From Actinomycetota bacterium (GTDB lineage: Bacteria; Actinomycetota; Actinomycetes; S36-B12; FW305-bin1), in the NCBI GenBank assembly GCA_004297305.1, contig SCTR01000001.1:1-64000 (forward strand): a DNA stretch of 64,000 nucleotides. The letters are read 5' to 3'. The notes under the pieces were generated by a model. It was not told the origin of the DNA. It did not search any database and saw only the letters and a program-made list of their open reading frames with translations. The stretch's first letter is position 1; each line of letters starts with the position of its first letter. Below, in pieces: positions 30,268 through 44,633 of this stretch. The position numbers and the translations under genes are program-made.

Positions 30268-31547
30268 ATGCCTGCCCGCCGCCTGTCGCCCCGCCTTGCC
30301 GCGGTCGTACTGCTGCTGGCTGCCACCGGCCTGGCGTCACCGGCCGACGCCCTCCCCAGCACCGCCGCCAGCGGCACCGTCGTCAAGGGCACCGTCCTCA
30401 ACAGTGCCTCCATCAGCGGGACGGCCGTCCCCACGACCGATCCGGGTCCCGTCGTGCCCGGGAGCACCGCCCCCAGCGAGACCGTCGGCGGAGCCGCGCT
30501 GGGAAGCCGGGGCCTCGTCGTGCACTACCGGCCCGGCGCCGCGCCGCTGCCGCCGGTCGCGGCGCGGGCCTGGGTGCTGGCGGACGCGACCACCGGCCAG
30601 GTCCTCGCGGCGAAGAACGCCCACGACCAGCTCCGCCCCGCCAGCACGCTGAAGACGCTGACTGCCCTCACGCTGCTGCCGCGACTCGATCCGGCCATGG
30701 TCTACACCGCCCGCGACACCGATACCCACGCCGAGGGCAGCCACGTCGGCATCGTCAGCGGCGCGACGTACACCGTGGCCGACCTGTGGAACGGCCTGCT
30801 GCTGCCCAGTGGGAACGATGCGGCGTCGGCGCTGGCCAACGCGTACGGCGGCGTCGGCCCGACGGTCACGGCGATGAACGCCGAGGCCGCGCGGCTACAG
30901 GCGCGTGACACCCACGCAGTCAACCCGAGCGGGCTGGACGCCGACGGGCAGTACACCTCGGCGTACGACCTCGCGTTGATCGCACGCGCCGGCCTGGCAC
31001 TACCGGCGTTCGCCGACCACGCCAAGAAGGTGTCCGCGGACTTCCCGGGCAAGCCGGCCCGACCGGGCAAGCCTCGCCGTACCTTCAAGATCTACACCCA
31101 GAACCGCCTGCTGCTGAGCGGCTACAAGGGCGCCATCGGGATCAAGACCGGGTGGACGACGCTGGCGCACCGGACCTTCGTGGGCGCTGTCAGCCGTGGT
31201 GGACGGACGTACGTCGCCGCCCTCATGGTCATCGGTTCGGCCAGCCACCTCGCCGCGGAGTCGTTGTTCGACTGGGCCTTCGCCCACGCCGACCAGGTGG
31301 ATCCGGTCGGCGTCCTGGTCGACCCACTGCCCGCCGGACCCACGCCGGGCCCGACGGCCGATGCCGGTCACGACAGCGGCGGCACAGCGCCGGTAGCGGC
31401 TGCCGGGGTCGTGGCCAGCCCAGCCGGTTCGGAGCCCTGGCGCACCGGGCTGAGCTGGCTGCTGGTGACCGTCGCCGTGGTCGGCACCCTGGCCGTCGGA
31501 CTGCGTGCCCGCGTCCTGCTGCGCCGCCGCCGCAACCCCGGTCCGCG

Positions 31548-31551
<4 letters not shown>
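30268..31551 (+). CDS. dacB: D-alanyl-D-alanine carboxypeptidase (S11 family)
   Basis: A 427-aa penicillin-binding carboxypeptidase that trims pentapeptides in the cell wall. It has a signal peptide (about 1-29), a variable Thr/Ser-rich linker to ~85, and the S11 domain with STLK (Ser126 nucleophile, Lys129), SGN at 181-183 and KTG at 293-295. A membrane helix at about 396-417 and a basic tail anchor it. The ATG is fixed by the leaderless promoter spacing. Its stop overlaps the stop of the convergent thpR gene. Confidence 0.93.
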
Positions 31552-34445
<2,894 letters not shown>

Positions 34446-34479
34446 CGCAGAAGGTCCCCGCCGGGTCTATGGCAGCCGT

Positions 34480-34515
34480 CGGACATGCGGCCCAGGGTAG
34501 TGGGCCGCATGTCCG
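34480..34515 (-). terminator. Perfect 15-bp hairpin downstream of icd
   Basis: CGGACATGCGGCCCA (34480-34494) pairs perfectly with 34501-34515 over a GGGTAG loop. It sits 22 bp beyond the icd stop and 35 bp before the CNNM gene. No U-tract follows. Confidence 0.7.
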
Positions 34516-34537
34516 CAGGACCGCTCCAGCGGACTGC

Positions 34538-35752
34538 TCAGGCCATCGCCTTCTGCAGATTGGCGTCGATCGCGTCGAGGAACGCCTCGGTGGTCAGCCA
34601 GGGTGCGTCGGGGCTGATGAGCAGGGCCAGGTCCTTGGTCATCTCGCCGGACTCCACGGTCTGCACGCAGACCCGCTCGAGGGTCTCGGCGAACGCCGTG
34701 ACCTCCGGCGTGCCGTCCATCTTGCCGCGGTACGCCAGACCCTGCGTCCACGCGAAGATCGAGGCAATCGGGTTGGTCGAGGTGGGCTTGCCCTGCTGGT
34801 GCTGCCGGTAGTGACGGGTGACGGTGCCGTGCGCGGCCTCCGCCTCCACCGTCTTGCCGTCCGGTGTCATCAGCACCGACGTCATGAGGCCGAGCGAACC
34901 GAAACCCTGTGCCACGGTGTCGGATTGCACGTCGCCGTCGTAGTTCTTGCAGGCCCAGACGTAGCCGCCTTCCCACTTCAGCGCCGCGGCGACCATGTCG
35001 TCGATGAGGCGGTGCTCGTAGGTGATACCGGCCGCGGCGAAGTCCGACTTGAACTCGGTCTCGAACACCTCGGCGAACAGGTCCTTGAACCGGCCGTCGT
35101 AGGCCTTGAGGATGGTGTTCTTCGTCGACAGGTACACCGGCAGGCCGCGGTCGAGGCCGTAGCGCATCGAGGCCCGGGCGAAGTCCCGGATCGACTCGTC
35201 GAGGTTGTACATCGCCATCGCGACGCCGCCGCCGGGGAAGTCGAAGACGTTGAGCTCGACCGGCTCTCCGCCGTCTTTGGGCGCGAAGGTCAGCGTCAGC
35301 GTGCCCTCGCCGGGGACGACCAGGTCCGTGGCGCGGTACTGGTCGCCGAACGCGTGACGGCCGATGATGATGGGCTTGGTCCAACCCGGGACCAGCCGGG
35401 GGACGTTGCTCATGACGATGGGCTCGCGGAAGATCACACCGCCGAGAATGTTGCGGATGGTCCCGTTGGGGGACTTCCACATCTTCTTCAGCCCGAACTC
35501 CTCGACCCGCGCCTCGTCCGGCGTGATGGTGGCGCACTTGACGCCGACGCCGTACTGCTGGATCGCATGAGCGGAGTCGATCGTGACCTGGTCGTCGGTC
35601 GCGTCCCGGTTCTCGATCGACAGGTCGTAGTAGCGAAGGTCGACATCGAGGTACGGCAGGATCAGCTTGTCCTTGATGAACTGCCAGATGATGCGGGTCA
35701 TCTCGTCGCCGTCGAGTTCGACGACCGGGTTGGCGACCTTGATCTTGCTCAC
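34538..35752 (-). CDS. icd: NADP-dependent isocitrate dehydrogenase (homodimeric, eukaryotic-like type)
   Basis: A 404-aa enzyme converting isocitrate to 2-oxoglutarate. The start [31 protein letters not shown] (substrate Ser/Asn region), [19 protein letters not shown]-like [23 protein letters not shown] and [13 protein letters not shown] place it in the subfamily of mitochondrial-type IDHs. The GTG at 35752 has AAAGGA 6 nt upstream. It is second in mdh-icd (38-bp gap), a TCA pair. Confidence 0.95.
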   Translation of the reverse strand: MSKIKVANPVVELDGDEMTRIIWQFIKDKLILPYLDVDLRYYDLSIENRDATDDQVTIDSAHAIQQYGVGVKCATITPDEARVEEFGLKKMWKSPNGTIRNILGGVIFREPIVMSNVPRLVPGWTKPIIIGRHAFGDQYRATDLVVPGEGTLTLTFAPKDGGEPVELNVFDFPGGGVAMAMYNLDESIRDFARASMRYGLDRGLPVYLSTKNTILKAYDGRFKDLFAEVFETEFKSDFAAAGITYEHRLIDDMVAAALKWEGGYVWACKNYDGDVQSDTVAQGFGSLGLMTSVLMTPDGKTVEAEAAHGTVTRHYRQHQQGKPTSTNPIASIFAWTQGLAYRGKMDGTPEVTAFAETLERVCVQTVESGEMTKDLALLISPDAPWLTTEAFLDAIDANLQKAMA

Positions 35753-35790
35753 GCTGATCCTTTCGAGTGCCGGACTGTCGGACGGAACGG

Positions 35791-36792
<1,002 letters not shown>

Positions 36793-36986
36793 TCACGCAG
36801 CGCGGTCGGTGGACCGAAGCGCACGCGGTGGGTTCGTTGCCGGGTGCGGGGGCGCGGGCGGCGTGCCCGGGCGGGCGGCGACCCGACGAGGAACCTCTCG
36901 ACGTCGAGATATCGCCCGAGGCGAGCGTAGTGGAGCCCGGCCGGACTCCCCGCGGCGGGGCCAGGTCGCCAGCGCCGCCGGATCGT

Positions 36987-37307
36987 TCAGTTGGGCGGCG
37001 GTACGGCGAAGGTCAGCACGGTCAGCAATCCGGCCAGCACACCCAGCACCGCGAGGTCAACGTGACGCGAGCGGACCGCCAGCAGCCCGGCGTCCCGGCT
37101 GGGCAGCAACAGCCGCAGGAAGAACGCCAGCCAGACGCTGGCGGACAGCAGCAGGGCGCCGCGCCGGAAGTGGTCGAGGGTCAAGATGCCCAGCGCGGTG
37201 ACCATGACGAGCAGGACGACGGTGATCGGCCACTGCCGCAGCAGGGCAGGCAGCCCACGTCGCTTGGGGTGCAGCGGCCGGACGTTGTCGACCGGGCCGT
37301 CCGGCAC
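36987..37307 (-). CDS. DUF3017 membrane protein
   Basis: A 106-aa protein with a basic N-terminus and three predicted helices (about 26-46, 52-70 and 84-103), including WPITVVLLVMVTALGILTLD, RRGALLLSASVWLAFFLRLLLP and LAVLGVLAGLLTVL. This matches the actinobacterial DUF3017 family, which typically follows folD as here (2-bp gap). Function unknown. GTG start at 37307. Confidence 0.87.
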   Translation of the reverse strand: MPDGPVDNVRPLHPKRRGLPALLRQWPITVVLLVMVTALGILTLDHFRRGALLLSASVWLAFFLRLLLPSRDAGLLAVRSRHVDLAVLGVLAGLLTVLTFAVPPPN

Positions 37308-37309
37308 GG

Positions 37310-38158
37310 CTAGCCCTGCCGCTCAGCGGCCTCGACGACGTTGGTGAGCAACATCGCGCGGGTCATCGGGCCGACCCCGCCGGGATTGGGTGCGACGAAA
37401 CCGGCGACCGCGGCGACCGCCGGGTCGACGTCGCCGCGCAGGCCCTCGTCGGTGCGGGTCACGCCCACGTCGAGCACCGCGGCGCCGGGCTTGACCAGGT
37501 CGGCGGTCACCAGGTGCGGGACGCCGGCCGCGGCCACGATGATGTCGGCGCGCGCCAGGTGGCCGGCCAGGTCACGAGTCCCGGTGTGGCACAAGGTGAC
37601 CGTGGCGTTCTCGCTGCGTCGGGTCAGCAACAGGCCGAGGGAGCGGCCGACGGTGACCCCGCGGCCGATCACGACGACCTCGGCACCGTCGAGGGGAACG
37701 TCGTACGCCCGGAGCAAGGCGACGATGCCCCGCGGCGTACAGGGCAGCGGCGCGTCGATGCCCAGCACGAGCCGGCCCAGGTTCACCGGATGTAATCCGT
37801 CGGCGTCCTTGCCCGGATCGATGAGTTCCAGCGCCCGATGCGGGTTCAGGGCCGCCGGCAGCGGCAGCTGCACGATGTAGCCGGTGCACGCGGGATCGGC
37901 GTTGAGCCCGGTGATGGCGGCCTCGACGTCGGCCTGGGTCGCCGTGGCGGGCAGGTCGACCCGGATCGACGCGATGCCGACCTCGGCGCAGTCGCGGTGC
38001 TTGCCGGCGACGTAGATCTGGCTGCCCGGGTCGTCGCCGACGAGCACGGTGCCCAGCCCGGGTCGCACGCCACGCGCGACCAACGCCGCAACACGGGCGG
38101 CGAGGTCGGCCTTGCACGCTGCCGCGGTGGCTTTGCCGTCGAGAATCGTCGCCGTCAC
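37310..38158 (-). CDS. folD: Methylenetetrahydrofolate dehydrogenase/cyclohydrolase
   Basis: A 282-aa bifunctional enzyme interconverting 5,10-methylene-, methenyl- and 10-formyl-THF, supplying formyl groups to PurN and PurH encoded close by. [18 protein letters not shown] contains the catalytic Lys. QLPLPAALN, the [13 protein letters not shown] loop, [17 protein letters not shown] for NADP, and [16 protein letters not shown] are complete. DUF3017 follows immediately. Confidence 0.96.
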   Translation of the reverse strand: MTATILDGKATAAACKADLAARVAALVARGVRPGLGTVLVGDDPGSQIYVAGKHRDCAEVGIASIRVDLPATATQADVEAAITGLNADPACTGYIVQLPLPAALNPHRALELIDPGKDADGLHPVNLGRLVLGIDAPLPCTPRGIVALLRAYDVPLDGAEVVVIGRGVTVGRSLGLLLTRRSENATVTLCHTGTRDLAGHLARADIIVAAAGVPHLVTADLVKPGAAVLDVGVTRTDEGLRGDVDPAVAAVAGFVAPNPGGVGPMTRAMLLTNVVEAAERQG

Positions 38159-38180
38159 GGCGCGCAGTCTGGCACGCCGC

Positions 38181-38186
38181 TACGGT
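38181..38186 (+). promoter_or_regulatory. -10 box of the alpha/beta-hydrolase-like gene
   Basis: TACGGT, 7-nt spacer, then GTG at 38194. This spacing selects 38194 over the GTG at 38185, which lies inside the box. Confidence 0.45.
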
Positions 38187-38193
38187 GCCGTCC

Positions 38194-38832
38194 GTGCCCC
38201 GACCGCGGGTGGTCCTCGTCCACGGCGCCGCCACGACGCCGGCGATCTGGGCACGGCTGGTGCCGCTGCTGCAGCCCTACGACGTGGACGTCGAAACTCC
38301 GTCGCGACCGGCCAGCGGCGACCTCGATCAGGAGGTGGCGGCGCTCGCCGGCACCGCCCGCGACTCGATCGTGGTCGGGGTCGGCGGTGGTGCGACGCTC
38401 GGACTGGCGCTGTTGCAGCAGGGCGTGCAGATGCAGGCAACCCTGCTGCACGAGCCGGCCGCAGGATCGCTGGCCCCGGGACTGCTGGACCACGTGGCGG
38501 CCGGGTACGCCGCCGACGGCGTCGCCGGGTTCGGCCGGGCGCTCTACGGCCCGTCGTGGACACCCGACATGGCACCGACCGACCCGGCCGCTGTCGGCCG
38601 CGACCTGCGGATGTTTCGCCGCTTCGAGCCGGAAGCCGTTGCAGCGCTTCCGGATCCGGCGGTCCTGACCGTGGGAGAGTTCTCGCCGCCGGCGCGTCAC
38701 GAGGCGTCGGCGGCGCTGACCGCGGCGCTCGGGATCCGGACCGAGATCCTCGCCGGCTGTTCCCATTTCGTGCAGTGGGACGCCCCGGCGGTCCTCGCTA
38801 CGGCCATCGGTGCGCTGCTCGTCGGCACCTGA
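38194..38832 (+). CDS. Alpha/beta-hydrolase-fold protein lacking the nucleophile serine
   Basis: A 212-aa protein with the oxyanion-strand start VVLVHGAATTPAIWARLVPLL, a nucleophile-elbow position IVVGVGGGATLGLALLQ and a terminal GCSHFVQWDAPA with the expected catalytic His190. At the elbow (residues 62-66) the G-x-S-x-G serine is Gly64 (GVGGG), so classical hydrolysis is unlikely. It may be a binding or regulatory relative, or use other chemistry. It is divergent from folD and converges on purH. Function unknown. Confidence 0.78.
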   Translation: MPRPRVVLVHGAATTPAIWARLVPLLQPYDVDVETPSRPASGDLDQEVAALAGTARDSIVVGVGGGATLGLALLQQGVQMQATLLHEPAAGSLAPGLLDHVAAGYAADGVAGFGRALYGPSWTPDMAPTDPAAVGRDLRMFRRFEPEAVAALPDPAVLTVGEFSPPARHEASAALTAALGIRTEILAGCSHFVQWDAPAVLATAIGALLVGT

Positions 38833-38875
38833 GGTGAGTGCGGGGCAGCGCCTCCCCGATGTCGTGCGGCGACAA

Positions 38876-38923
38876 CGCCGCGAACCGGCCGTCTTAGTCG
38901 CCGCCGAACTGGCCCGTCTCAGT
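38876..38923. repeat. Two ~24-bp degenerate repeats covering the purH stop
   Basis: 38876-38898 and 38899-38923 share CGCCGC-GAAC-GGC-CGTCT-AGT in direct order. The second unit contains the purH stop (TCA at 38919-38921). Confidence 0.7.
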
Positions 38924-40472
38924 GGAAGAAGTGCCGGGAGCCGGTGAAGTACATCGTGATCCCGGCCGCCTGTGCTGCCCACACGACCTCGTCGTCGCGG
39001 ACCGAGCCACCCGGCTGGACGACAGCGCGCACACCCGCCCCGGTCAGTACTTCCAGCCCGTCGGGGAACGGGAAGAACGCGTCGGACGCCGCGACCGCGC
39101 CGCGGGCCCGGTCCTCACCGGCGCGGGCGACCGCCAGTCGCGCGCTGTCGACCCGGTTCACCTGGCCCATACCGACGCCCACCGCCGCTTCGTCCACGGC
39201 GAGCAGGATCGCGTTGCTCTTCACCGAACGGCAGGCGCGCCAGGCGAAGACGAGATCCCGCAGCGTCGCCTCGTCGGCCGGTTCGCCGCACGCCAACGTC
39301 CACGTCGCGGGGTCGTCGCCGGGCGCGTCGAGCCGGTCGGTGCCCTGCATCAGCAGCCCGCCGGAGATCGGACGGATCTCCACCGGCGCGGTGGCGGCCC
39401 CGGCACTCAGCCGGAGCAGCCGAAGGTTCTTCTTCTGCCGCAGGAGGTCCAGCGCATCCGGTTCGAAGTCGGGGGCGACGATCACCTCGGTGAACACGTC
39501 GGCGACCTGTTCGGCCAGAGCCAGCGTCACCGGCCGGTTCGCCGCGATGACACCGCCGTACGCCGACACCGGATCGGTGTCGTTGGCCTTCCGGTGCGCC
39601 TCGGCGATGTCGCTGCCGACGGCGATCCCGCACGGATTGGCGTGCTTGATGACGGCCACGGCCGGCTGGGAGAAGTCGTAGGCCGCGCGACGCGCGGCGT
39701 CGGCGTCCACGTAGTTGTTGTAGGACATCTCCTTGCCGTGCAACTGCTCGGCGTGTGCCAGGCCCGGCTGCAGGCCCCGATACAGGGCCGCACCCTGGTG
39801 CGGGTTCTCGCCGTACCGCAGCACCGCGGCCCGCTCCCAGGATGCGCCGGCCCACGCCGGGAACGGCGAGGAGGAGTCGGCGGCGACGACGCTGCCCATC
39901 CAGGACGCCACCGCGATGTCGTACGACGCGGTGTGCCGGAACGCCTCCACGGCGAGCTCCTGCCGCGCGCGCAAGGTGAAACCACCCGCTCGAACGGCCT
40001 CGAGCGCATCGTCGTAGTACGCCGGCGACACCAGGACGGCGACGTTCGCGTGGTTCTTCGCCGCGGCGCGCACCATCGACGGTCCCCCGATGTCGATCTG
40101 CTCCACGCACTCCTCGGCGCTGGCGCCGGACGCCACCGTCTCGTTGAACGGGTAGAGGTTCACCACCACCAGTTCGAACGGCTCGATGCCCAGCTCGGTC
40201 AGTTGCTGCCGATGGCTGTCCAGCCGCAGGTCGGCCAGCAACCCCGCGTGCACCCGCGGATGCAACGTCTTCACCCGGCCGTCAAGGCATTCCGGGAACC
40301 CGGTCAGTTCGGCGACCCCGGTCACCGGGACACCGAGCGCGGCGATCCGGGCCGCCGTCGAACCGGTCGACACGATCTGCACCCCGGCCTCGTGCAGCCC
40401 CAGGGCGAGGGTGTCCAGGCCGGTCTTGTCGTACACCGAGATCAGCGCGCGGCGAACGGGAAGCGTCGTCAT
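38919..40472 (-). CDS. purH: Bifunctional AICAR transformylase/IMP cyclohydrolase
   Basis: A 517-aa enzyme for the last two steps to IMP. The N-terminal cyclohydrolase (MGS-like) domain has [24 protein letters not shown] and [15 protein letters not shown]. The C-terminal transformylase has [22 protein letters not shown] (catalytic Lys-His), [11 protein letters not shown] and a terminal [11 protein letters not shown]. The ATG overlaps the purN stop. 10-formyl-THF would come from FolD. Confidence 0.96.
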   Translation of the reverse strand: MTTLPVRRALISVYDKTGLDTLALGLHEAGVQIVSTGSTAARIAALGVPVTGVAELTGFPECLDGRVKTLHPRVHAGLLADLRLDSHRQQLTELGIEPFELVVVNLYPFNETVASGASAEECVEQIDIGGPSMVRAAAKNHANVAVLVSPAYYDDALEAVRAGGFTLRARQELAVEAFRHTASYDIAVASWMGSVVAADSSSPFPAWAGASWERAAVLRYGENPHQGAALYRGLQPGLAHAEQLHGKEMSYNNYVDADAARRAAYDFSQPAVAVIKHANPCGIAVGSDIAEAHRKANDTDPVSAYGGVIAANRPVTLALAEQVADVFTEVIVAPDFEPDALDLLRQKKNLRLLRLSAGAATAPVEIRPISGGLLMQGTDRLDAPGDDPATWTLACGEPADEATLRDLVFAWRACRSVKSNAILLAVDEAAVGVGMGQVNRVDSARLAVARAGEDRARGAVAASDAFFPFPDGLEVLTGAGVRAVVQPGGSVRDDEVVWAAQAAGITMYFTGSRHFFH

Positions 40473-41107
40473 GGCAGGGTCGCCCTTCGTCCGGTAGTGG
40501 CGGCGCCGTGGACCACGAGCCGGGCCACGACGTCGACGAGCAGGCGTCGTTCGACGGTCTTGATGCGCTCGTGCAAGGACGCTTCGTCGTCGTCTGGTTC
40601 TACCGGAACGGCCGCCTGGGCCAGCACCGGTCCGGTGTCGACGCCGGCGTCGACCAGATGGACGGTGGCGCCGGTGACCTTGACCCCGTAGTCCAGCGCG
40701 TCCCGGACGCCGTGAGCACCGGGAAACGCCGGCAGGAGTGCCGGGTGCGTGTTCACCACCCGGCGGTCGTACGCCGCGAGCACCGCCGGACCGAGGATCC
40801 GCATGAATCCCGCGGACACCACCAGGTCAGGGCGGTGCGCCAGCAGTTCCTCGCGCAGCGCCGCATCCCAGGCCGCCCGGTCCGGGTGCTGGCCGGGGGC
40901 GACCACGAACGTCGGAAGACCGGCCGCGCGAGCCCGTTGCAGCCCGGCGATGCCGTCCCGGTCGGCACCGACCGCGACCACCGACGCCGGATAGCCGGCG
41001 TCGGTGGTCGCGTCGAGCAGGGCTTGGAGCAAGGTGCCCGAGCCGGACACCAGCACGACGACGCGAGCCCGTTCGGCCGGCCTGTCCGGGCTCACGCTCG
41101 CTTGCAC
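40469..41107 (-). CDS. purN: Phosphoribosylglycinamide formyltransferase
   Basis: A 212-aa PurN transferring formyl to [21 protein letters not shown] binds phosphate, [11 protein letters not shown] and [14 protein letters not shown] hold the catalytic Asn and His, and [15 protein letters not shown] the catalytic Asp. Among the possible starts GTG 41107 is taken because TAGGCT lies 8 nt upstream (leaderless geometry); GTG 41095 is possible. The stop overlaps the purH ATG. Confidence 0.93.
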   Translation of the reverse strand: MQASVSPDRPAERARVVVLVSGSGTLLQALLDATTDAGYPASVVAVGADRDGIAGLQRARAAGLPTFVVAPGQHPDRAAWDAALREELLAHRPDLVVSAGFMRILGPAVLAAYDRRVVNTHPALLPAFPGAHGVRDALDYGVKVTGATVHLVDAGVDTGPVLAQAAVPVEPDDDEASLHERIKTVERRLLVDVVARLVVHGAATTGRRATLP

Positions 41108-41115
41108 GGGGCGGG

Positions 41116-41121
41116 AGCCTA
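41116..41121 (-). promoter_or_regulatory. -10 box of purN-purH
   Basis: TAGGCT on the minus strand with an 8-nt spacer to the GTG at 41107. Confidence 0.4.
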
Positions 41122-41198
41122 CCGGCCTGGCCGACGCGGCCGCCGTCAGCCAAGACAGCAACCCGGCCGCCCCGCAGGTGGGACGGCCGGACCGCACC

Positions 41199-42077
41199 TC
41201 AAGGGGCAATCTGCTCGCGATTCGCCTGGCGGTAGATGTGGGCGGTGAACAGTGCGGCGAAGGGCAGCACCACGAGCGTCAGCAGGCCGAAAAGGACCCC
41301 ACCGAGAATGCCCGCGACGATGTTGATCAACGCTGCCAACAGCACCGGGACGAAGTTCTTCGTGACCGCATTGAAGCTGCTGCTCAACGCCGCTGACACG
41401 CCGTAACCCTTGTCCAGGGCGTAGAACGTCGAGAACTGGAAGAGGAAGATGACGATGATCCCGGGAATGATCAGCAGAATCAGGCCGAGGACCGAGAGCA
41501 GGCCGTAGACGATCGCCACGACGATGTAGGCGCCGAGGTGCTCGGTACTGGTGAAGTGCGAGAACGACGGGGTCTCCCCAAGGGTCGCCTTCAGCGCGGC
41601 GCGATAGACGCCGATCGAGACGAGGGCGACCACGATCGCGAAGACCAGCCCGACGATGATGCTGACGGTCAACGACTTTCCGATGCTGGTCGCGCAGATG
41701 TCGACCAGCCGGCCGTTCTCGACCCGGATATCGCCGACGTCGCAGCCGTAGACGGCGCGGGTGATGATGTTGTTGAAGACGTACTGCAGAATCCGCGCGA
41801 CGACGACGATTCCCGCCAGCACGAGGAAGACCACGGCGTTCTGGCCGAACTTGTTGATCGCCCAGCTGAAAGCGGCACCCACGTCCACGCCGGTCTGCGG
41901 GCCGGTCGGGTAACCACCCGGCGGCGGCGCGGCATAGCCGGGGGGCGGCGGATAGCCACCTGCGGGCTGACCGGGCGGCGGGTAGCCGCCGGCTGGCTGC
42001 GGCGGGGGCGGGTAACCACCGGCCGGTGGGACCGCGGGGTCCTCGGGCTGGCCGGGGGGCGGCGGGGTCTCGGACAC
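41199..42077 (-). CDS. Membrane protein with Gly-Tyr-Pro repeat N-terminus
   Basis: A 292-aa protein of unknown function. The first ~62 residues are proline-rich with repeated GGYPPP units (DNA repeats at about 41920-42040). Five or six membrane helices follow, including VVFLVLAGIVVVARILQYVF, SLTVSIIVGLVFAIVVALVS, GLILLIIPGIIVIFLFQFST and a terminal FAALFTAHIYRQANRE. The pattern resembles DUF4013/DUF975-like actinobacterial membrane proteins. The GTG at 42077 has GAGGAGG 8 nt upstream. It stands alone between purN and perM. Confidence 0.82.
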   Translation of the reverse strand: MSETPPPPGQPEDPAVPPAGGYPPPPQPAGGYPPPGQPAGGYPPPPGYAAPPPGGYPTGPQTGVDVGAAFSWAINKFGQNAVVFLVLAGIVVVARILQYVFNNIITRAVYGCDVGDIRVENGRLVDICATSIGKSLTVSIIVGLVFAIVVALVSIGVYRAALKATLGETPSFSHFTSTEHLGAYIVVAIVYGLLSVLGLILLIIPGIIVIFLFQFSTFYALDKGYGVSAALSSSFNAVTKNFVPVLLAALINIVAGILGGVLFGLLTLVVLPFAALFTAHIYRQANREQIAP

Positions 42078-42180
42078 GGTGATGCCTCCTCAAGAGCCGG
42101 GACCGGCCCAGTGGCGGGCCCGGTGGGGTCCGATCATGGCGAACAGTGGGCCCCGATGGCAGCCCGCCGCTCCGCTGCGT

Positions 42181-43668
42181 TCAGCCCCGCTCCCAGAACC
42201 AGCCCAGCCAGGACCCTCGGGACTCGCTGGCCTCTCCTCCGTCCGAGCGTCGCGAACGCCACGTCGCGACGACACCGGCGGCCAGCGCCCCTGCGCCGGT
42301 GAGCCCGGCCGCCGCCAGGCCGCAGGCCCACCACGACGGTCCCAGCTCGACCATGCGCCCGGCGCCGACCGAACCGGCGCCCAGCGCGGTCAGGCCGGCG
42401 ACCATCACGCCGCTGAGAGCGCCCACCGCGAGCAGATCGGTCACCACCAGCGGGGCATCCGGCTGCCGGGCGCCGGTACGGCGAACCACGACGAACCCGC
42501 CGATCATCCCGGCTGCCAGCGGGACCAGCAGCAGAACGGGCGCCCACCCCGGGATCTGGTCGGGAACTGCTGCCAGCACGGGAAGTCCCGGTACCGGACC
42601 GGTCTGCGACCCCGCCACGGACACCGCCGTACCGATTCCGACGGTGAATCCGGGTCCCAGCAGAAAGGCCATGGCCCACACCGCGATGACCGGCAGATAC
42701 GCCAGCTGCAGCACGGCGACCAGCACCCCGCCGACTGCCCCCGGCGCCAGCACCCGGGCTGCGTCACCCACGGCGCCGCCGTGCGTCGCGATCACCACCG
42801 CGGCCAGCAAGGCACCGGCCGCCAGCAGCACTCCGACGGTGGCGGCGGCCCCCGCTAGGACGTGGCGCAGCGTGGCCGGCAGCGCCGCGATCCACCGCCG
42901 GCCGCCGGTGCCGCGCAGGACACCGCTGCCCCAGCCGACGACGGCGACGAGCAGTCCGGCGACGAAGGCGCTCGGCACGTCCGGGGCCGGCCCGACCAGG
43001 CCTGCGACGCCGGCGACGATCGCCGCGAGCAGGGCGTACATCACCGCCCCGGCCGCCACCAGCAGCGTGACGTCCCCGCCCGCACTGACCGCGCACCGGC
43101 GGGCGGCCCAGCGCCCGGCGCGGTGCAGCAGCAACAGCGGGACGACGGCGAGCCCGAGCGGTAGCAACGACCAGGTGCCCTCCGGAAGCACCACGGGGGC
43201 ACGGTGCGCCGTCAACCACGCAGCGCCCGCGGCGCCCAGCGCCTGGTCCCAGCTGACGGTCAGGTGGGGCGAGGCAACCCAGGCGACAAGGACCAACGCT
43301 CCGATGGCGGCCAAGCCCGCGGCGGCCGCCCACGCGGTGCCGACCAGCGCCGCGGCACCGATGCCACGGGCCACCCGCCGCGACACAGCTGCCGGGCCCG
43401 GCAGTGCAACCCCACCCGGCCGAGCCGTCCGTCCGGACACGGCAGCAGAGGACGGCGCGGTCCGACCCGGTGCGGTCCGACCCGGTGCCATGCGCCGCGG
43501 TGGGGCCGTCGCCGGCGCGGGGATGGGGACGACGACGGTGGCCCGTTCGGCCGTCCCATCGCGACGCGGCTCGCTGGAGGTTCGATCGGTACGGCGGACG
43601 TACTGTGGCGCAGCCGAATCCGGCGTATCAGCGTCGTCGGGTGCCGGTAGGCGGGCGGGCTGGCTCAC
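42181..43668 (-). CDS. DUF6350 / PerM-like polytopic membrane protein
   Basis: A 495-aa protein with a disordered Pro/Arg/Thr-rich N-terminus of ~95 residues and about ten helices, e.g. GTAWAAAAGLAAIGALVLVAW, WSLLPLGLAVVPLLLLHRAG, LAYLPVIAVWAMAFLLGPGF, then GTAVSVAGSQTGPVPGLPVL and GWAPVLLLVPLAAGMIGGFV. Length, composition and position between sucCD and purNH match the actinobacterial DUF6350 (PerM) family, whose mycobacterial member is linked to cell division. GTG start. Confidence 0.82.
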   Translation of the reverse strand: MSQPARLPAPDDADTPDSAAPQYVRRTDRTSSEPRRDGTAERATVVVPIPAPATAPPRRMAPGRTAPGRTAPSSAAVSGRTARPGGVALPGPAAVSRRVARGIGAAALVGTAWAAAAGLAAIGALVLVAWVASPHLTVSWDQALGAAGAAWLTAHRAPVVLPEGTWSLLPLGLAVVPLLLLHRAGRWAARRCAVSAGGDVTLLVAAGAVMYALLAAIVAGVAGLVGPAPDVPSAFVAGLLVAVVGWGSGVLRGTGGRRWIAALPATLRHVLAGAAATVGVLLAAGALLAAVVIATHGGAVGDAARVLAPGAVGGVLVAVLQLAYLPVIAVWAMAFLLGPGFTVGIGTAVSVAGSQTGPVPGLPVLAAVPDQIPGWAPVLLLVPLAAGMIGGFVVVRRTGARQPDAPLVVTDLLAVGALSGVMVAGLTALGAGSVGAGRMVELGPSWWACGLAAAGLTGAGALAAGVVATWRSRRSDGGEASESRGSWLGWFWERG

Positions 43669-43746
43669 CTGCCCAGGGTGTCAGCCGGGACGGCCGTGGC
43701 CCGGCATCGCCACGCGCGCCCGGCATCGCCGTACGCGCCTGGCGCC

Positions 43747-44631
43747 TCACGAGGAGGTCATCAGCTCCCGCATGAGCCGCGCGGTCTCGCTCGGCGTCTT
43801 GCCCACCTTGACCCCGACCGCCTCGAGGGCGTCCTTCTTCGCCTGGGCCGTGCCGGCCGAACCGGACACGATCGCGCCGGCGTGGCCCATCGTCTTGCCC
43901 TCCGGCGCGGTGAAGCCGGCGACGTAGCCGACCACCGGCTTGGTGACGTGCTCGGCGATGTACGCCGCGGCCCGCTCCTCGGCGTCGCCGCCGATCTCGC
44001 CGATCATGACGATGGCGTCGGTGTCGGGGTCGGCCTCGAACGCGGCCAGGCAGTCGATGTGGGTGGTGCCGATGACCGGGTCGCCGCCGATGCCGACGGC
44101 GGTGGAGAAGCCGATGTCGCGCAGCTCGTACATCATCTGGTAGGTCAACGTGCCGGACTTCGACACCAGGCCGATGCGCCCGGCCTTCGTGATGTCACCG
44201 GGGATGATGCCGGCGTTGGACAGCCCGGGGCTGATCAGGCCGGGGCAGTTCGGTCCGATGATCCGGGTCGTCCCCGCGTTGGTCGCGTACTGGAAGAACC
44301 AGGCCGTGTCGTGGACCGGCACACCTTCGGTGATCACGACGACGAGCGGGACGCCGGCGTCGACCGCCTCGACGACCGCGCCCTTCGTGAACCGCGGGGG
44401 GACGAACACGACGGACACGTCCGCGCCGGTCGCCTTGACCGCCTCGCCGACCGACCCGAACACCGGGATCGAGCGCCCCTGCGCGTCGACCGACTGCCCG
44501 CCCTTGCCGGGCGTGACGCCGGCGACGATGTTGGTGCCCGACGCGAGCATCCGGTTGGTGTGCTTCGTGCCCTCGGACCCCGTGATGCCCTGCACGAGCA
44601 CCTTGGAGTCGGCAGTAAGGAAGATCGCCAT
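43747..44631 (-). CDS. sucD: Succinyl-CoA synthetase alpha subunit
   Basis: A 294-aa subunit binding CoA and carrying the phosphohistidine. [14 protein letters not shown] is the CoA-binding start, [20 protein letters not shown], and [15 protein letters not shown] has the active-site His. It follows sucC by 2 bp. With SucC it makes ATP (or GTP) from succinyl-CoA. Two copies of a ~20-bp unit (43699-43738) lie just beyond its stop. Confidence 0.96.
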   Translation of the reverse strand: MAIFLTADSKVLVQGITGSEGTKHTNRMLASGTNIVAGVTPGKGGQSVDAQGRSIPVFGSVGEAVKATGADVSVVFVPPRFTKGAVVEAVDAGVPLVVVITEGVPVHDTAWFFQYATNAGTTRIIGPNCPGLISPGLSNAGIIPGDITKAGRIGLVSKSGTLTYQMMYELRDIGFSTAVGIGGDPVIGTTHIDCLAAFEADPDTDAIVMIGEIGGDAEERAAAYIAEHVTKPVVGYVAGFTAPEGKTMGHAGAIVSGSAGTAQAKKDALEAVGVKVGKTPSETARLMRELMTSS

Positions 44632-44633
44632 CG

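Noticed and set aside
41920-42040. Repeats in the 41199-42077 gene as a non-coding repeat array
   Set aside because: They encode in-frame GGYPPP units, a common disordered N-terminus in actinobacterial membrane proteins.
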